From contig CAYTSA010000007.1 of assembly GCA_964440345.1 (NCBI GenBank), forward strand, positions 15,020 to 79,019: a stretch of DNA of 64,000 bases, given 5' to 3'. The notes below the pieces were generated by a model. It was not told where the DNA came from. It did no database searches and worked only from the letters and a program-made list of their open reading frames with translations. Every line of letters starts with the position of its first letter. The first letter of the stretch is position 1. Source of the stretch: CAYTSA01 sp964440345. GTDB lineage: Bacteria; Desulfobacterota; Desulfovibrionia; Desulfovibrionales; Desulfovibrionaceae. Position numbers and translations under genes: made by a program. Of the stretch, positions 6,304-15,076 are shown piece by piece.

Positions 6304-8738
6304 GGTCCCTCCACTCTATTGCGGCCGTTTTCTTTCGCTTTGTACAAGGACGTATCAGCTTGTTTCATGAGCGTGTCAAGGTCTGGTTTTTGCATGTCCG
6401 CCTGTGCTACGCCAACACTTATCGTTAAATACAGTTTGGCCTGGTCAGTGCTGATAGCCGTCTGCTCAACAGCCAAGCGCAACCTTTCCGCAGCCTCCAT
6501 TGCTCCGTTCAGGTCCGTCTCTGGCAACAATACAGAAAACTCCTCCCCGCCGATGCGGGCAAAAACGTCTACGTCCCGTAAAGATTCACGGCCAATATCA
6601 GCCAGGGCCGTCAATGCTTTATCTCCAGCATCGTGCCCAAAACGGTCGTTGACAGATTTGAACCGGTCCACATCCAGCATAAGCAAGCTGACAGGGACCT
6701 GATACCGCCTGGCGCGGTCCAGTTCCCGCCGGGCAAGTTCCATAAAGTGGCGCCAGTTTGTCAGTTTTGTCAGGCCGTCTGTGGTGGCCATTTCCCGCAG
6801 CTCTTCTTCCATGCGTTTGCGGTCTGTGATGTCCATGACTGCGCCCACTTGTCCGGAAAGCCGCCCTGAAGAGTCGCGGATAAACGCTTTGTTGAAGATC
6901 ACCTGCCGCAAAGAGCCGTCTGGGTAGCGCAACGAGGTTTCCTGCTGCAGCATCGTGTCTGCTTTCCCCCGGAGCAAGGCGTTATCCATATTTAGAATAA
7001 CGCCATCTGCATCGTCTGGAAAAATCGACGTCAAGGAACTGTCCAGCAACTCGTCCTTGGTCGCGCCAGCCATAAATTCAAATGCGTTGTTTACCAGCTT
7101 CAACCGTTTTTCAGGACTTTGGAAATAGATGGGCAATGGCAGTGAATCAATAATATTTTGCAGAAAATAATGGCTTTCAGCCAGCGCTTTTTCAATTTTC
7201 TTTCTATTTGTAATGTCTATGCCCACGCTAAGAATCTCTGAAAGCACCCCGTCGCTGTTGCGCAAGGCCTTGTTGGACCAGAGAACCCATGATCTGGAGC
7301 CGTCGTTGCGCACATGCTCGCTCTCTGTCTGATAATATTCTGACGCGCTGGCAAGAATGCCTTCAGCCAGTTCGCGTAAATATTTTCCTGGGTTCCTGGC
7401 CCCTTTTCTGGAAAACAACTCCTCCACGCTGTTTCCAGCAGCCTCTTCGGAAGAACAGCCAAAAAACGATTCTGCAAACTCGTTGAGAAACGTCACCGTG
7501 CCGTCTGGCGACATGGTCAGGATCAGCGTCTGTGTGTTCTCCACCAGCAACCGGTACTGCATTTCGCTGCGCTTAAGCTCTTCCAGGGTCTTGCGGTAGT
7601 CTGTAATGTCGTCCACTGTCCAGATTACGCCGTGGGACAAGTGGTCCTTGTCAATGGGCTTTGCGTACAAGCGCGCCGCAACTGCAGAGCCGTTTTTTTT
7701 GCGGAAAGTCCATTCTCCACAAAAAATGCCGTCACGCTGGATAGCCTCCACATGATTTCGGCCGAATTCTAAAAACTGGTCTTGTTTGAAGTAGATGAGC
7801 GAAGAGCTGACGCCAAGGATTTCCTCTTTGGTGTAGCCAAATATTTCCGCAGCCCGGTCGTTCATGCGGACAAAAATACGGTTGCGAGTGTAAATAATAC
7901 CCACCAGGCTGTTATCAAACAGCACTTCCAACTCAGCCAAAGCCTCTCGCAAGGTCTCTTCAGCCCTTTTCTGGGGAGTGATGTCCACAAAGCTCTCAAG
8001 AATGCATTCGCGGCCGCCCAGATTGATAGGCGCTGCAGTTTTAAGGATGGGCATCAGCTCATTCTGCGCGGTTATCAAATCGCACTCCACATTACAGACG
8101 ACATAATCTGCAGCGTCAAAGGGACATTTTCCCTCTTCTTGAGAGCAGATGAAGTTGTGGCATTTCTTGCCGACTATCTGGCCCCGTGGAAGGCCAATCA
8201 AATTGGCGGCCATGGGATTGACGTCCAAAATGGCGTGGTCTTCCCGATCCAGAATAATCACCCCAGCCTGGATGGAGCTGAGAATGGTCCGCAACCGGGC
8301 CTCGCTCGCCTGCAGTTCCTTCTCCCGCTCTATGCGCTGCAAGGTCTGCTCCCGGAGTTTGAGCGCCGCCTGCACGCGGATGCGCATGGCTGTGTAGCTG
8401 ATGGGCTTGGTGATAAAATCTGAAGCGCCGGCCTCAAAGGCAGGCTCCAGGGTGTCCTCCTCTGCGCTGGCGGTAACGATGATGACCGGCAGACCGCGCC
8501 ATGCGTCGCACTGCCTGATGCGCCTGGTGGCCTCGAATCCGTCCATCTCAGGCATGTTGACGTCCATGATGACCAGATCAACGCCTTCCAGCGCGCTGCC
8601 GTTGGTGGCTTGCTCCAAAATGCGCAGAGCGGCCGCCCCGTCGCCGACGCTGACAATATCGCAATGGCCGGCTTTGCGCAGGGCGTTTTCCAAAATGACG
8701 CGCGATGTTTGAGAATCGTCAACAATGAGTATGGACAT
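6300..8738 (-). CDS. response regulator/multi-PAS diguanylate cyclase
   Basis: The 812 residues carry a receiver domain (1-125; MSILIVDDSQ, Asp in IMDVNMPEMDG, TKP), four PAS modules (about 140-265, 270-385, 390-510, 515-635) and a C-terminal GGDEF domain. The cyclase has an intact GGEEF near residue 729 and an RxxD inhibitory site five residues upstream (RDVD), so it should make c-di-GMP with product inhibition. The first PAS is cysteine-rich (KKCHNFICSQEEGKCPF), which could bind a metal or sense redox; that is inference. It has no membrane segments. The gene is coupled to the downstream GGDEF-EAL gene, placing a likely synthase and a likely hydrolase under one promoter. Confidence 0.92.
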   Translation of the reverse strand: MSILIVDDSQTSRVILENALRKAGHCDIVSVGDGAAALRILEQATNGSALEGVDLVIMDVNMPEMDGFEATRRIRQCDAWRGLPVIIVTASAEEDTLEPAFEAGASDFITKPISYTAMRIRVQAALKLREQTLQRIEREKELQASEARLRTILSSIQAGVIILDREDHAILDVNPMAANLIGLPRGQIVGKKCHNFICSQEEGKCPFDAADYVVCNVECDLITAQNELMPILKTAAPINLGGRECILESFVDITPQKRAEETLREALAELEVLFDNSLVGIIYTRNRIFVRMNDRAAEIFGYTKEEILGVSSSLIYFKQDQFLEFGRNHVEAIQRDGIFCGEWTFRKKNGSAVAARLYAKPIDKDHLSHGVIWTVDDITDYRKTLEELKRSEMQYRLLVENTQTLILTMSPDGTVTFLNEFAESFFGCSSEEAAGNSVEELFSRKGARNPGKYLRELAEGILASASEYYQTESEHVRNDGSRSWVLWSNKALRNSDGVLSEILSVGIDITNRKKIEKALAESHYFLQNIIDSLPLPIYFQSPEKRLKLVNNAFEFMAGATKDELLDSSLTSIFPDDADGVILNMDNALLRGKADTMLQQETSLRYPDGSLRQVIFNKAFIRDSSGRLSGQVGAVMDITDRKRMEEELREMATTDGLTKLTNWRHFMELARRELDRARRYQVPVSLLMLDVDRFKSVNDRFGHDAGDKALTALADIGRESLRDVDVFARIGGEEFSVLLPETDLNGAMEAAERLRLAVEQTAISTDQAKLYLTISVGVAQADMQKPDLDTLMKQADTSLYKAKENGRNRVEGP

Positions 8739-9285
8739 GTATCCGCTGTTCCCCCATGGCCTGACGGGACGCTTGGGGTCCGCATCAGAAGCCGCCTGAC
8801 AAAAACAACCAGGCGGTCAAGACAATATATCACAGTGCGAGAACGCTGTGCAAGACTTAAGCGCATTCCAGCCTTTTCCTGGCGCATGCGGGATATTTTA
8901 GTTCAAGGTTTTGCACTATGTGAAAAAATTTAATTCAATATTTACGATATGTTAATTTCTTATTTATTAGGTTGTTATAAGCATAACATTCCATCAGCCA
9001 TGCACGCACAATTTGCTCTGCGCATCAACCCACAGCAAGTCAATTCTCATCATTTTTCGTTTATCTTTGCATTATGTTTTTCATCAAAATACCCAAAACA
9101 TCTAAAATGTACTCTTTGGTCTACATTACTTTCAAAGAGCAACTTGCCGCCTTGCGCGCCTGGGTGTCAAAGCGCACGCAGTTTGCCGCCAGCCCGTGGC
9201 GCCGCGCCTGGCGCATATGTATAGACTAAAACCATGTCTCAAAACGCTCATCCGCAAACACCCCTAACATTCCAGGAGGACGCCT
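8739..9285. promoter_or_regulatory. divergent intergenic region between c-di-GMP and fdh operons
   Basis: No convincing gene is seen in this stretch, which is AT-rich from about 8925 to 9135 in contrast to its neighbours. It must carry the promoters of both flanking operons. A small inverted repeat, TGTTAT (8973-8978) and ATAACA (8983-8988), is a possible regulator site. A 91-codon frame here looks non-coding because of its composition and lack of a ribosome site. Confidence 0.5.
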
Positions 9286-9471
9286 ATGCATGACGCACTG
9301 CCTTTCTCCGGCCTTGGCTTTGACTTGCAGCCGGTGCTGGTGAAAGCGGCGCGCATGATGCGACGGCCGGTTTTGCAGTCGCAGCCTGCGCCGCCAACCT
9401 GGGAAACGCCGTTTTTTTCCGGCGGGTATGAGCGACTGGTGTGGTTGGGCCGCGAAATTCGCGGCCAGTAA
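9286..9471 (+). CDS. small hypothetical protein leading the fdh operon
   Basis: This 61-residue frame starts at an ATG six bases after an AGGAGG site and ends 31 bases before fdhA. It contains two tryptophans, a basic patch (KAARMMRRP) and a proline-rich middle. It has no signal peptide, cysteine cluster or known motif that I can recognise. The strong ribosome site and position suggest it is translated with the formate dehydrogenase genes, perhaps as a small accessory or leader peptide. It could also be chance, because only the ribosome site and location support it. Confidence 0.5.
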   Translation: MHDALPFSGLGFDLQPVLVKAARMMRRPVLQSQPAPPTWETPFFSGGYERLVWLGREIRGQ

Positions 9472-9502
9472 CGTTCACTTGCAAATGCGCAATGGAGGAC
9501 AC

Positions 9503-12500
9503 ATGAAACTGGACAGAAGAGGGTTTCTGAAGCTTTCGGCCGCATCCATGGCGGCCACCGCCTTTGGCGGTCTGGGCTTCGACCTGACGCCCACAGACGC
9601 GCAAGCTCAGCTGCTGAATATCCGCTGGGCCAAGCAGACTACCTCGGTCTGCTGCTACTGCGCTGTTGGCTGTGGTCTCATCGTTTCTACGGCCAAAGAC
9701 GGCTCCGGCCGGGCCATCAATGTGGAAGGCGACCCGGATCATCCCATCAACGAAGGCGCCCTGTGCGCCAAAGGCGCCGCCATCTGGCAGCTTGCCGAAA
9801 ACGACAAGCGCGTCACTGAAGTTCTGTACCGTGCTCCGCACAGCGATCACTGGAAAGTGAAATCCTGGGAATGGGCGCTGGAAACTATCGCCAAGCGCAT
9901 CAAGGAAACCCGCGACAAAACGTTCACAGCCAAGAACGCCAAGGGCCAGGAAGTCAACCGCTGCGACGGCATGGCTTCTGTGGGCTCTGCGGCTCTCGAT
10001 AACGAAGAATGCTGGGTCTACCAGTCATTCTTGAGAAGCCTGGGGCTTGTCTACATAGAGCACCAGGCCCGTATCTGACACAGCGCTACAGTTGCGGCTC
10101 TGGCAGAGTCGTTCGGACGCGGCGCGATGACCAATCACTGGATTGACCTGAAGAACAGTGATTGCATTTTGATCATGGGCAGCAACGCTGCCGAAAACCA
10201 CCCCATTTCCTTCAAGTGGGTGCAGAAGGCCAAGGACAAGGGCGCCACAGTCATTCACGTGGACCCGCGGTACACCCGCACCTCGGCCCGGGCAGACATC
10301 TACGCGCCCATCCGCTCTGGCGCAGACATCGCCTTCCTCTGCGGCATGGGCAAATACATCCTGGACAACAAGCTGTATTTCAAGGAATACCTTGTCAACT
10401 ACACCAACGCCGCTTTTATCGTCAGCAAGAAATTCAAGTTCAACGAAGGCGTATTTTCCGGCCTGGATGAGGACAAAGGTAAATACGATAAATCTTCCTG
10501 GGCTTTTGAGACCGGCTCTGACGGCATGCCCAAGAAAGACCCAAGTCTGAAGAACCCCCGGTGCGTGTTCAACCTGCTCAAAAAGCACTATGAACGCTAC
10601 AACATGGACGAAGTGTCCAAGATCACCGGCACGCCCAAGGAAGACCTTCTGACGGTCTACAAAGCTTACGCTTCCACCGGTACTCCTACACGCTCTGGCA
10701 CCATCATGTACGCCATGGGCTGGACCCAGCACACGGTAGGCGTGCAAAACATCCGCGCCATGGCCATCAACCAGCTGCTGCTGGGCAACATCGGCATGGC
10801 TGGCGGCGGCGTGAACGCATTGCGCGGCGAATCCAACGTGCAGGGCTCCACAGACCACTGCCTGCTGTGGCACATCCTGCCCGGCTATCTGGGCGTGCCC
10901 AAGGCCTCTTTGCCCACGCTGGCTGACTACAACTCATCCATGGCCGCCCCGCACCTGAAGGGCGCTCAGGATCCCAAGTCTGCCGCCTGGTGGCAGTACT
11001 ACCCAAAGTACATGACTAGCTTTGTCAAAGCCATGTACCCGGGCGTGGACGCTGAAACCGGGTACAAGTACCTGCCCAAGGCTGACGACGGCAAGAACTA
11101 CTCCTGGCTGCTGCTTTTCGACAAAATGATAAAAGGCGACTTCAAGGGTTTCTTCGCTTGGGGCCAGAACCCGGCCTGCGGCGGCGCCAACTCCAACAAG
11201 ACCCGCGAAGCCCTGGCCCAGCTGGACTGGATGGTGAACGTCAACATCTTCGAAAACGAGACCGGCTCCTTCTGGAAAGGCCCGAACATGAACCCCAAGG
11301 ACATCAAGACCGAAGTCTTCATGCTGCCTTGCGCTGTCTCCATTGAAAAAGAAGGCTCCATCACCAACTCCGGCCGCTGGATGCAGTGGCGCTATCAGGG
11401 TCCCAAGCCTTTGGGCAACACCAAGCCTGACGGCGACATCATCTATGAACTGTTTGAAAAAGTTCGTGAACTGTACGCCAAAGAGGGCGGCGCCTTTGAC
11501 GGCCCCATCAAGAACCTGAATTGGGACATCGCCACGAACCACGCCTTTGACGCCCACAAAGTTGCCAAGTTCATCAACGGCTACTTTCTGGAAGACAAAG
11601 AAATCAAAGGCAAACTCTACAAGAAGGGCGACCTGGTCCCGAGTTTTGCCTTCCTGCAGGACGACGGCTCCACCATGTCCGGCAACTGGCTGTACTGCAA
11701 CTCTTACACAGCCAAAGGCAACATGGCCGCCCGCCGCGACAAGGCACAGAACGCTGACCAGGAGCGCATCGGCCTCTATCCCAACTGGTCATGGTGCTGG
11801 CCGGTCAACCGCCGCATCATCTACAACCGCGCCTCTGTGGACCTCAAAGGCAAGCCCTACGCTCCGCAGAAGTCGGTCATCCGGTGGAACGGCGAAAAGT
11901 GGGTCGGCGACGTGCCGGATGGAGGCTGGGCCCCTGGCTCCAAGTACGCCTTCATCATGAAGCCCTACGGCCACGCTCACATCTTCGGTCCAGGCCGGTC
12001 TGACGGCCCGTTCCCGGAATACTACGAGCCCCTGGAGTGCCCGGTTATTGAGCACCCCTTCTCCAAGCAGCTGCATAACCCCACGGCCATCCAGTTCCTC
12101 AAGGAAGAAAAAGCCGTCTGCGACCCGCGCTATCCTTTCGTAGGCACCACCTACCGGGTTACCGAGCACTGGCAGACAGGCCTGATGACCCGCTACCAGG
12201 ACTGGCTTATTGAAGCAGAGCCCCAGATGTTCTGCGAAATGAGCGAAGAACTGGCTGAAATGCGCGGCATCTCGAATGGCGACAAGGTCACGGTGGAATC
12301 CGTCCGCGGCTCTCTGTGGGCCATCGCCATCGTCACCAAACGCATCAAGCCCTTCCAAGTCATGGGCCAGACTGTCCACCAGGTGGGCTTCCCCTGGCAC
12401 TATGGCTGGGTGTGGCCCAAGGACGGCGGCGACTCCGCCAACATCCTTACCCCGTCCGTGGGCGACTCTAACACGGGCATCCCAGAAACCAAGGCGTTCA

Positions 12501-12523
12501 TGGTGAACGTGAAAAAGGCCTAA
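9503..12523 (+). CDS. fdhA: formate dehydrogenase catalytic subunit, selenocysteine-containing
   Basis: The 1006-residue catalytic subunit, with Mo or W bis-MGD, oxidises formate to CO2 (and may reduce CO2) in the periplasm. The Tat signal is MKLDRRGFLKLSAASMAATAFG. A 4Fe-4S motif CCYCAVGC...GALCAKG near residues 50-95 is followed by the molybdopterin oxidoreductase body. The active-site Sec is residue 192, an in-frame UGA at 10076-10078 in the context ARI-U-HSATVAALAESFGRG, exactly where family members carry Sec-His. Translation stopping there would give a dead fragment, so the two frames are one gene. The start at 9503 follows GGAGG. fdhB lies 10 bases downstream. Reaction and location are family knowledge; the exact metal is not readable from sequence. 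Confidence 0.97.
10076..10078 (+). other. UGA selenocysteine codon of fdhA
   Basis: This in-frame TGA sits between Ile and His-Ser at the conserved active-site position. Downstream bases 10085-10104 can form an imperfect stem (GCTACAG against CTCTGGC with one mismatch and one G-U pair), a plausible but unproven SECIS. Confidence 0.93.
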
Positions 12524-12533
12524 GGAGTGAACG

Positions 12534-13247
12534 ATGAGTAAAGGCTTCTTCATCGACCTGACCAAGTGCACGGCCTGCCGCGGTTGCCAGATCGCCTGCA
12601 AGCAATGGCACAAGCTGCCGGCTGAAAAAACCCACAACTGGGGCTCGCATCAAAACCCCAAAGACCTGTCCTTTATCACTTACAAGCTCGTGCGCATGCA
12701 GGAGCAGATAGTGGACGGCAAGCTGCAGTGGCTTTTCTGGCCTGAACAGTGCCGGCACTGCATAAGCCCGCCGTGCATGCTGCAGGCTGACTACGGCGAC
12801 TCCATCTACCAGGACGAAGTGACCGGCGCGGTGTGCTTCACCGAAAAAACCCGCCGCGAAGACATCGAAAACGTCGGCTTCGCCTGCCCCTACAACATCC
12901 CCCGCGTGGACAAGGAATCCGGCGTCATGTCCAAGTGCGACATGTGCAACGACCGCGTGCACAACGGCCTGCTGCCCGCCTGTGTGCAGTCCTGCCCCAC
13001 CGGGACCATGAACTTCGGCGAGCTGGACGAAATGCTGGAACTGGCTGAAGCGCGGCTCAAGGAAGTCAAAAAGGACTTCCCCAAAGCCGTACTGGGCGAC
13101 AAGGACGAAGTGCGAGTCATCTACTTGTACCCCTTCGAGCCGCAACTGTACTACGAATCCGCCGTGGCTGACGCCAGCCCGGCCCTGATGAACCGCAAGC
13201 AGATGTTCGCCAAGGCGGCCCAGCCGCTCAAGCGCATCATCGGCTAA
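12534..13247 (+). CDS. fdhB: formate dehydrogenase iron-sulfur subunit
   Basis: This 237-residue ferredoxin-like subunit relays electrons from FdhA to periplasmic cytochromes. Cysteine groups include CTACRGCQIAC near residues 12-22, CRHCISPPC, CDMC and CVQSCPTG, consistent with several 4Fe-4S clusters as in DmsB/FdnH-type proteins. It has no signal peptide of its own, as expected if it is exported with FdhA by the Tat system. No C-terminal membrane helix is present, so this is a soluble FdhAB-type enzyme. An AAGGAG site precedes the start. Two hairpins after the gene mark the operon end; no cytochrome subunit follows. Confidence 0.95.
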   Translation: MSKGFFIDLTKCTACRGCQIACKQWHKLPAEKTHNWGSHQNPKDLSFITYKLVRMQEQIVDGKLQWLFWPEQCRHCISPPCMLQADYGDSIYQDEVTGAVCFTEKTRREDIENVGFACPYNIPRVDKESGVMSKCDMCNDRVHNGLLPACVQSCPTGTMNFGELDEMLELAEARLKEVKKDFPKAVLGDKDEVRVIYLYPFEPQLYYESAVADASPALMNRKQMFAKAAQPLKRIIG

Positions 13248-13261
13248 CGACGCACCACAAG

Positions 13262-13287
13262 CGAAGGCTGCCTCCTGGCAGCCTTCG
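13262..13287 (+). terminator. first hairpin after fdhB
   Basis: CGAAGGCTGCC and its perfect 11-bp complement (13277-13287) enclose TCCT, 14 bases after the fdhB stop. No long T-run follows, so it may pause polymerase or protect the 3' end. Confidence 0.6.
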
Positions 13288-13332
13288 ACTTCTGCACAGC
13301 TGCCCTTTCGAGCGCTGTTCGGCTCGAATCTT

Positions 13333-13367
13333 GCCGGACCCTGCCCCCTGCCAGGGTCCGGCTTTTT
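13333..13367 (+). terminator. fdh operon Rho-independent terminator
   Basis: An 11-bp perfect GC-rich stem (GCCGGACCCTG 13333-13343, complement 13352-13362) runs directly into TTTTTG. Confidence 0.85.
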
Positions 13368-13392
13368 GTTCTTTGACTTTTTTCTAGATCAA

Positions 13393-13409
13393 ACTTAGCT
13401 TAGCTAAGT
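13393..13409. promoter_or_regulatory. palindrome upstream of the vapBC remnant
   Basis: ACTTAG (13393-13398) and CTAAGT (13404-13409) form an inverted repeat around another CTTAG. The position about 85 bases before the antitoxin start suits a toxin-antitoxin operator. No binding data can be inferred. Confidence 0.3.
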
Positions 13410-13491
13410 CAAGAAATGAACATATCCATGCATACACAGACCGACGCAATGTCAGTCCGTATGAGTTGCTCTCATGCGCTGGAGATAGGGC

Positions 13492-13726
13492 ATGCCTACA
13501 CAAGTAAACATCCATGAAGCCAAAACACACCTGTCAAGGTGCTGGCAAAGGTTGAGCAAGGCGAGGAAATCGTCATCGCCAGGGCAGGCAAGCCCATCGC
13601 TACAATAGCCCCTATAATCAAGGATAACAGGAAACGGGTTCCCGGCGCAGGAAAAGGCGAGGTATGGGTTGCTGATGATTTCGACGCCCCCTTCCTGAGG
13701 ATATTTTGCAGGCCTTTTACTCATGA
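13492..13726 (+). pseudogene. frameshifted Phd/YefM-type antitoxin (vapB-like)
   Basis: The frames read MPTQVNIHEAKTHLSR, then LAKVEQGEEIVIARAGKPIATIAPI...WVADDFDAPF, then PEDILQAFYS before TGA. Together they give a typical antitoxin of about 78 residues that binds DNA and neutralises a PIN toxin. Joining them needs two shifts, each explained by one missing C: after codon 16 near 13540 and near 13694. The final TGA overlaps the vapC ATG, so the ancestral operon is intact in layout. Either the antitoxin has decayed or there are two sequencing or assembly errors. Confidence 0.8.
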
Positions 13727-14109
13727 GATATCTTTTAGACACCCATGTGTTCATATGGTGGACCCATCAACCAGAAAAACTCTCGCCTCGGGCGCGAGCC
13801 TTGTTTGAAGACCCTGCGACAGCCTTGTATTTGAGCATTGGCAGCATGTGGGAAATGGCAACCAAACATTCCATAGGCAGCTTAAAGCTGGAACCTTCCA
13901 TTTCCGCTTTTTTGAAAATCCACTTGGGCCTGAACAGAATCGTTGAGCTTCCTATCTCCATGATGCATGCAGTTGGCGTCAATGATCTGCCATTCCGCCA
14001 CAGGGATACTTTTGACCGTTTGCTTGTTGCTCAAGCCCTGCACGAAGGCATGACGCTTGTCTCACACAACAGCAATATTCACAGCTATGACGTTCCCGTC
14101 GTGTGGTAG
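13723..14109 (+). CDS. PIN-domain toxin, VapC family
   Basis: The 128 residues form a PIN domain: first acidic residue in LLDTHVF near residue 6, Glu in SMWEMA near 43, and Asp in RDTFDRLLVAQA near 90-95. VapC toxins are RNases held inactive by the paired antitoxin. The usual fourth-acid region, commonly LVS/T-x-D, reads LVSHNSNI here, with Asn in place of Asp. With a frameshifted antitoxin beside it, the toxin may be weakened or inactive, which would let the cell survive. The start overlaps the antitoxin stop (ATGA). Confidence 0.85.
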   Translation: MRYLLDTHVFIWWTHQPEKLSPRARALFEDPATALYLSIGSMWEMATKHSIGSLKLEPSISAFLKIHLGLNRIVELPISMMHAVGVNDLPFRHRDTFDRLLVAQALHEGMTLVSHNSNIHSYDVPVVW

Positions 14110-14157
14110 TCCTTGCACCCCGCTCACTTTACTCCTCTTTTCTGACACACTGGACCA

Positions 14158-14952
14158 ATGCAACACGAAGAACTCGCCATCATCGCTTTCTCGCCCACAG
14201 GCGCCACCGGCGCCGTGCTTAAAGCCATGGCCCAGGGCTACAGTGCGGCGCAAACGCGTCGCTTAGACCTGACCCGACCACGATTTGATTATTCTACAAC
14301 TATAACAAATTGCACTGCAATCATCGGTTGCCCAGTCTATGCAGGACGGGTTCCGCTTCTTGCCGCCCAGCGGTTGGAACAGATCGCCGCCCGCAATATA
14401 CCTGCAGCCCTGGTCGTCACATATGGCAACCGCGCCGTGGACGACGCACTGGCGGAGCTTTTTGACCTGGCTTCAGCGGCCGGGTTCATCCCCCTGGCTG
14501 GCGCAGCATTCATCGGCGAACACTCTTTCGCCACACAAGACGCGCCCATCGCCATGGGCCGGCCAGACGCAGCCGACCTGGCCAAAGCAGAAACGTTCAG
14601 CGCAGCATTTCGAGCACACGTGGAAGGCGTCACAGACATTGCTGCAGCGCCCCGGGTGAAGCTGCCTGGCAACAGGCCGTACAAGGAGCGCCCGCCCCGG
14701 GCTCCACTGGCGCCCGAAACAGACACAGACCGCTGCATCTTGTGCGGCGCCTGCGCTTCTGTCTGTCCTGCCAAAGCCATCGTGGTGGACGACGCGGTCG
14801 TAACCGACGCGGACCTGTGCGTGCGGTGCTGCGCCTGCGTTAAGAACTGCCCGGAATCAGCCCGCCAGCTCAAGGCGGAAAAGGTGGACGAGATACGCCG
14901 GAAGCTCATGGCTGACTGCGGCCAGCGCAAGGAGCCGGAACTCTTTTGGTGA
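14158..14952 (+). CDS. EFR1-type flavodoxin/ferredoxin fusion protein
   Basis: The 264 residues comprise a flavodoxin-like N-terminus (IIAFSPTGATGAVLKAM phosphate loop; GCPVYAGRVP near residue 60) and a C-terminal 2[4Fe-4S] ferredoxin domain (CILCGACASVCP and CVRCCACVKNCPE, about residues 195-240). This order is that of EFR1-family proteins, found mostly in anaerobes as electron-transfer proteins of unsettled partner. It has no signal sequence. The start ATG at 14158 has no strong ribosome site. The gene stands alone and converges on the MarR-GNAT gene. Confidence 0.85.
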   Translation: MQHEELAIIAFSPTGATGAVLKAMAQGYSAAQTRRLDLTRPRFDYSTTITNCTAIIGCPVYAGRVPLLAAQRLEQIAARNIPAALVVTYGNRAVDDALAELFDLASAAGFIPLAGAAFIGEHSFATQDAPIAMGRPDAADLAKAETFSAAFRAHVEGVTDIAAAPRVKLPGNRPYKERPPRAPLAPETDTDRCILCGACASVCPAKAIVVDDAVVTDADLCVRCCACVKNCPESARQLKAEKVDEIRRKLMADCGQRKEPELFW

Positions 14953-14991
14953 AGCGAGCCCCCAGGCCAAAGAACTTGGCCCAGGCTGTTT

Positions 14992-15050
14992 CGCAACGCA
15001 TTTTCGCATTGAGACAACGCTCACTTTTGAAACAATGTACAATTGTTTCA
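14992..15050 (-). repeat. conserved intergenic element, copy A
   Basis: Read on the minus strand, this 59-base element matches the sequence at 28498-28556 at about 47 of 59 positions, with GCGTTGTCTCAA identical. It opens with an inverted repeat of 9-bp arms, TGAAACAAT (15028-15036) and ATTGTTTCA (15042-15050). It lies between two convergent genes, so an ordinary promoter role is unlikely. Confidence 0.65.
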
Positions 15051-15076
15051 GGCAAATGCATAAGAGCTTCCAAACA

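Noticed and set aside
8949..9224. 91-codon plus-strand frame in the AT-rich gap before fdh
   Set aside because: No ribosome site, biased composition that follows the AT-rich DNA, and no recognisable domain.
9310..9590. Shared GLGFDL string in the small fdh-leader protein and the FdhA Tat signal
   Set aside because: Only six residues match and the flanks differ, so a duplication is not supported.
9428..10078. Formate dehydrogenase appearing split into two genes at 10078
   Set aside because: The break is an in-frame UGA at the conserved Sec position, so it is one selenoprotein gene, not a nonsense mutation or two genes.
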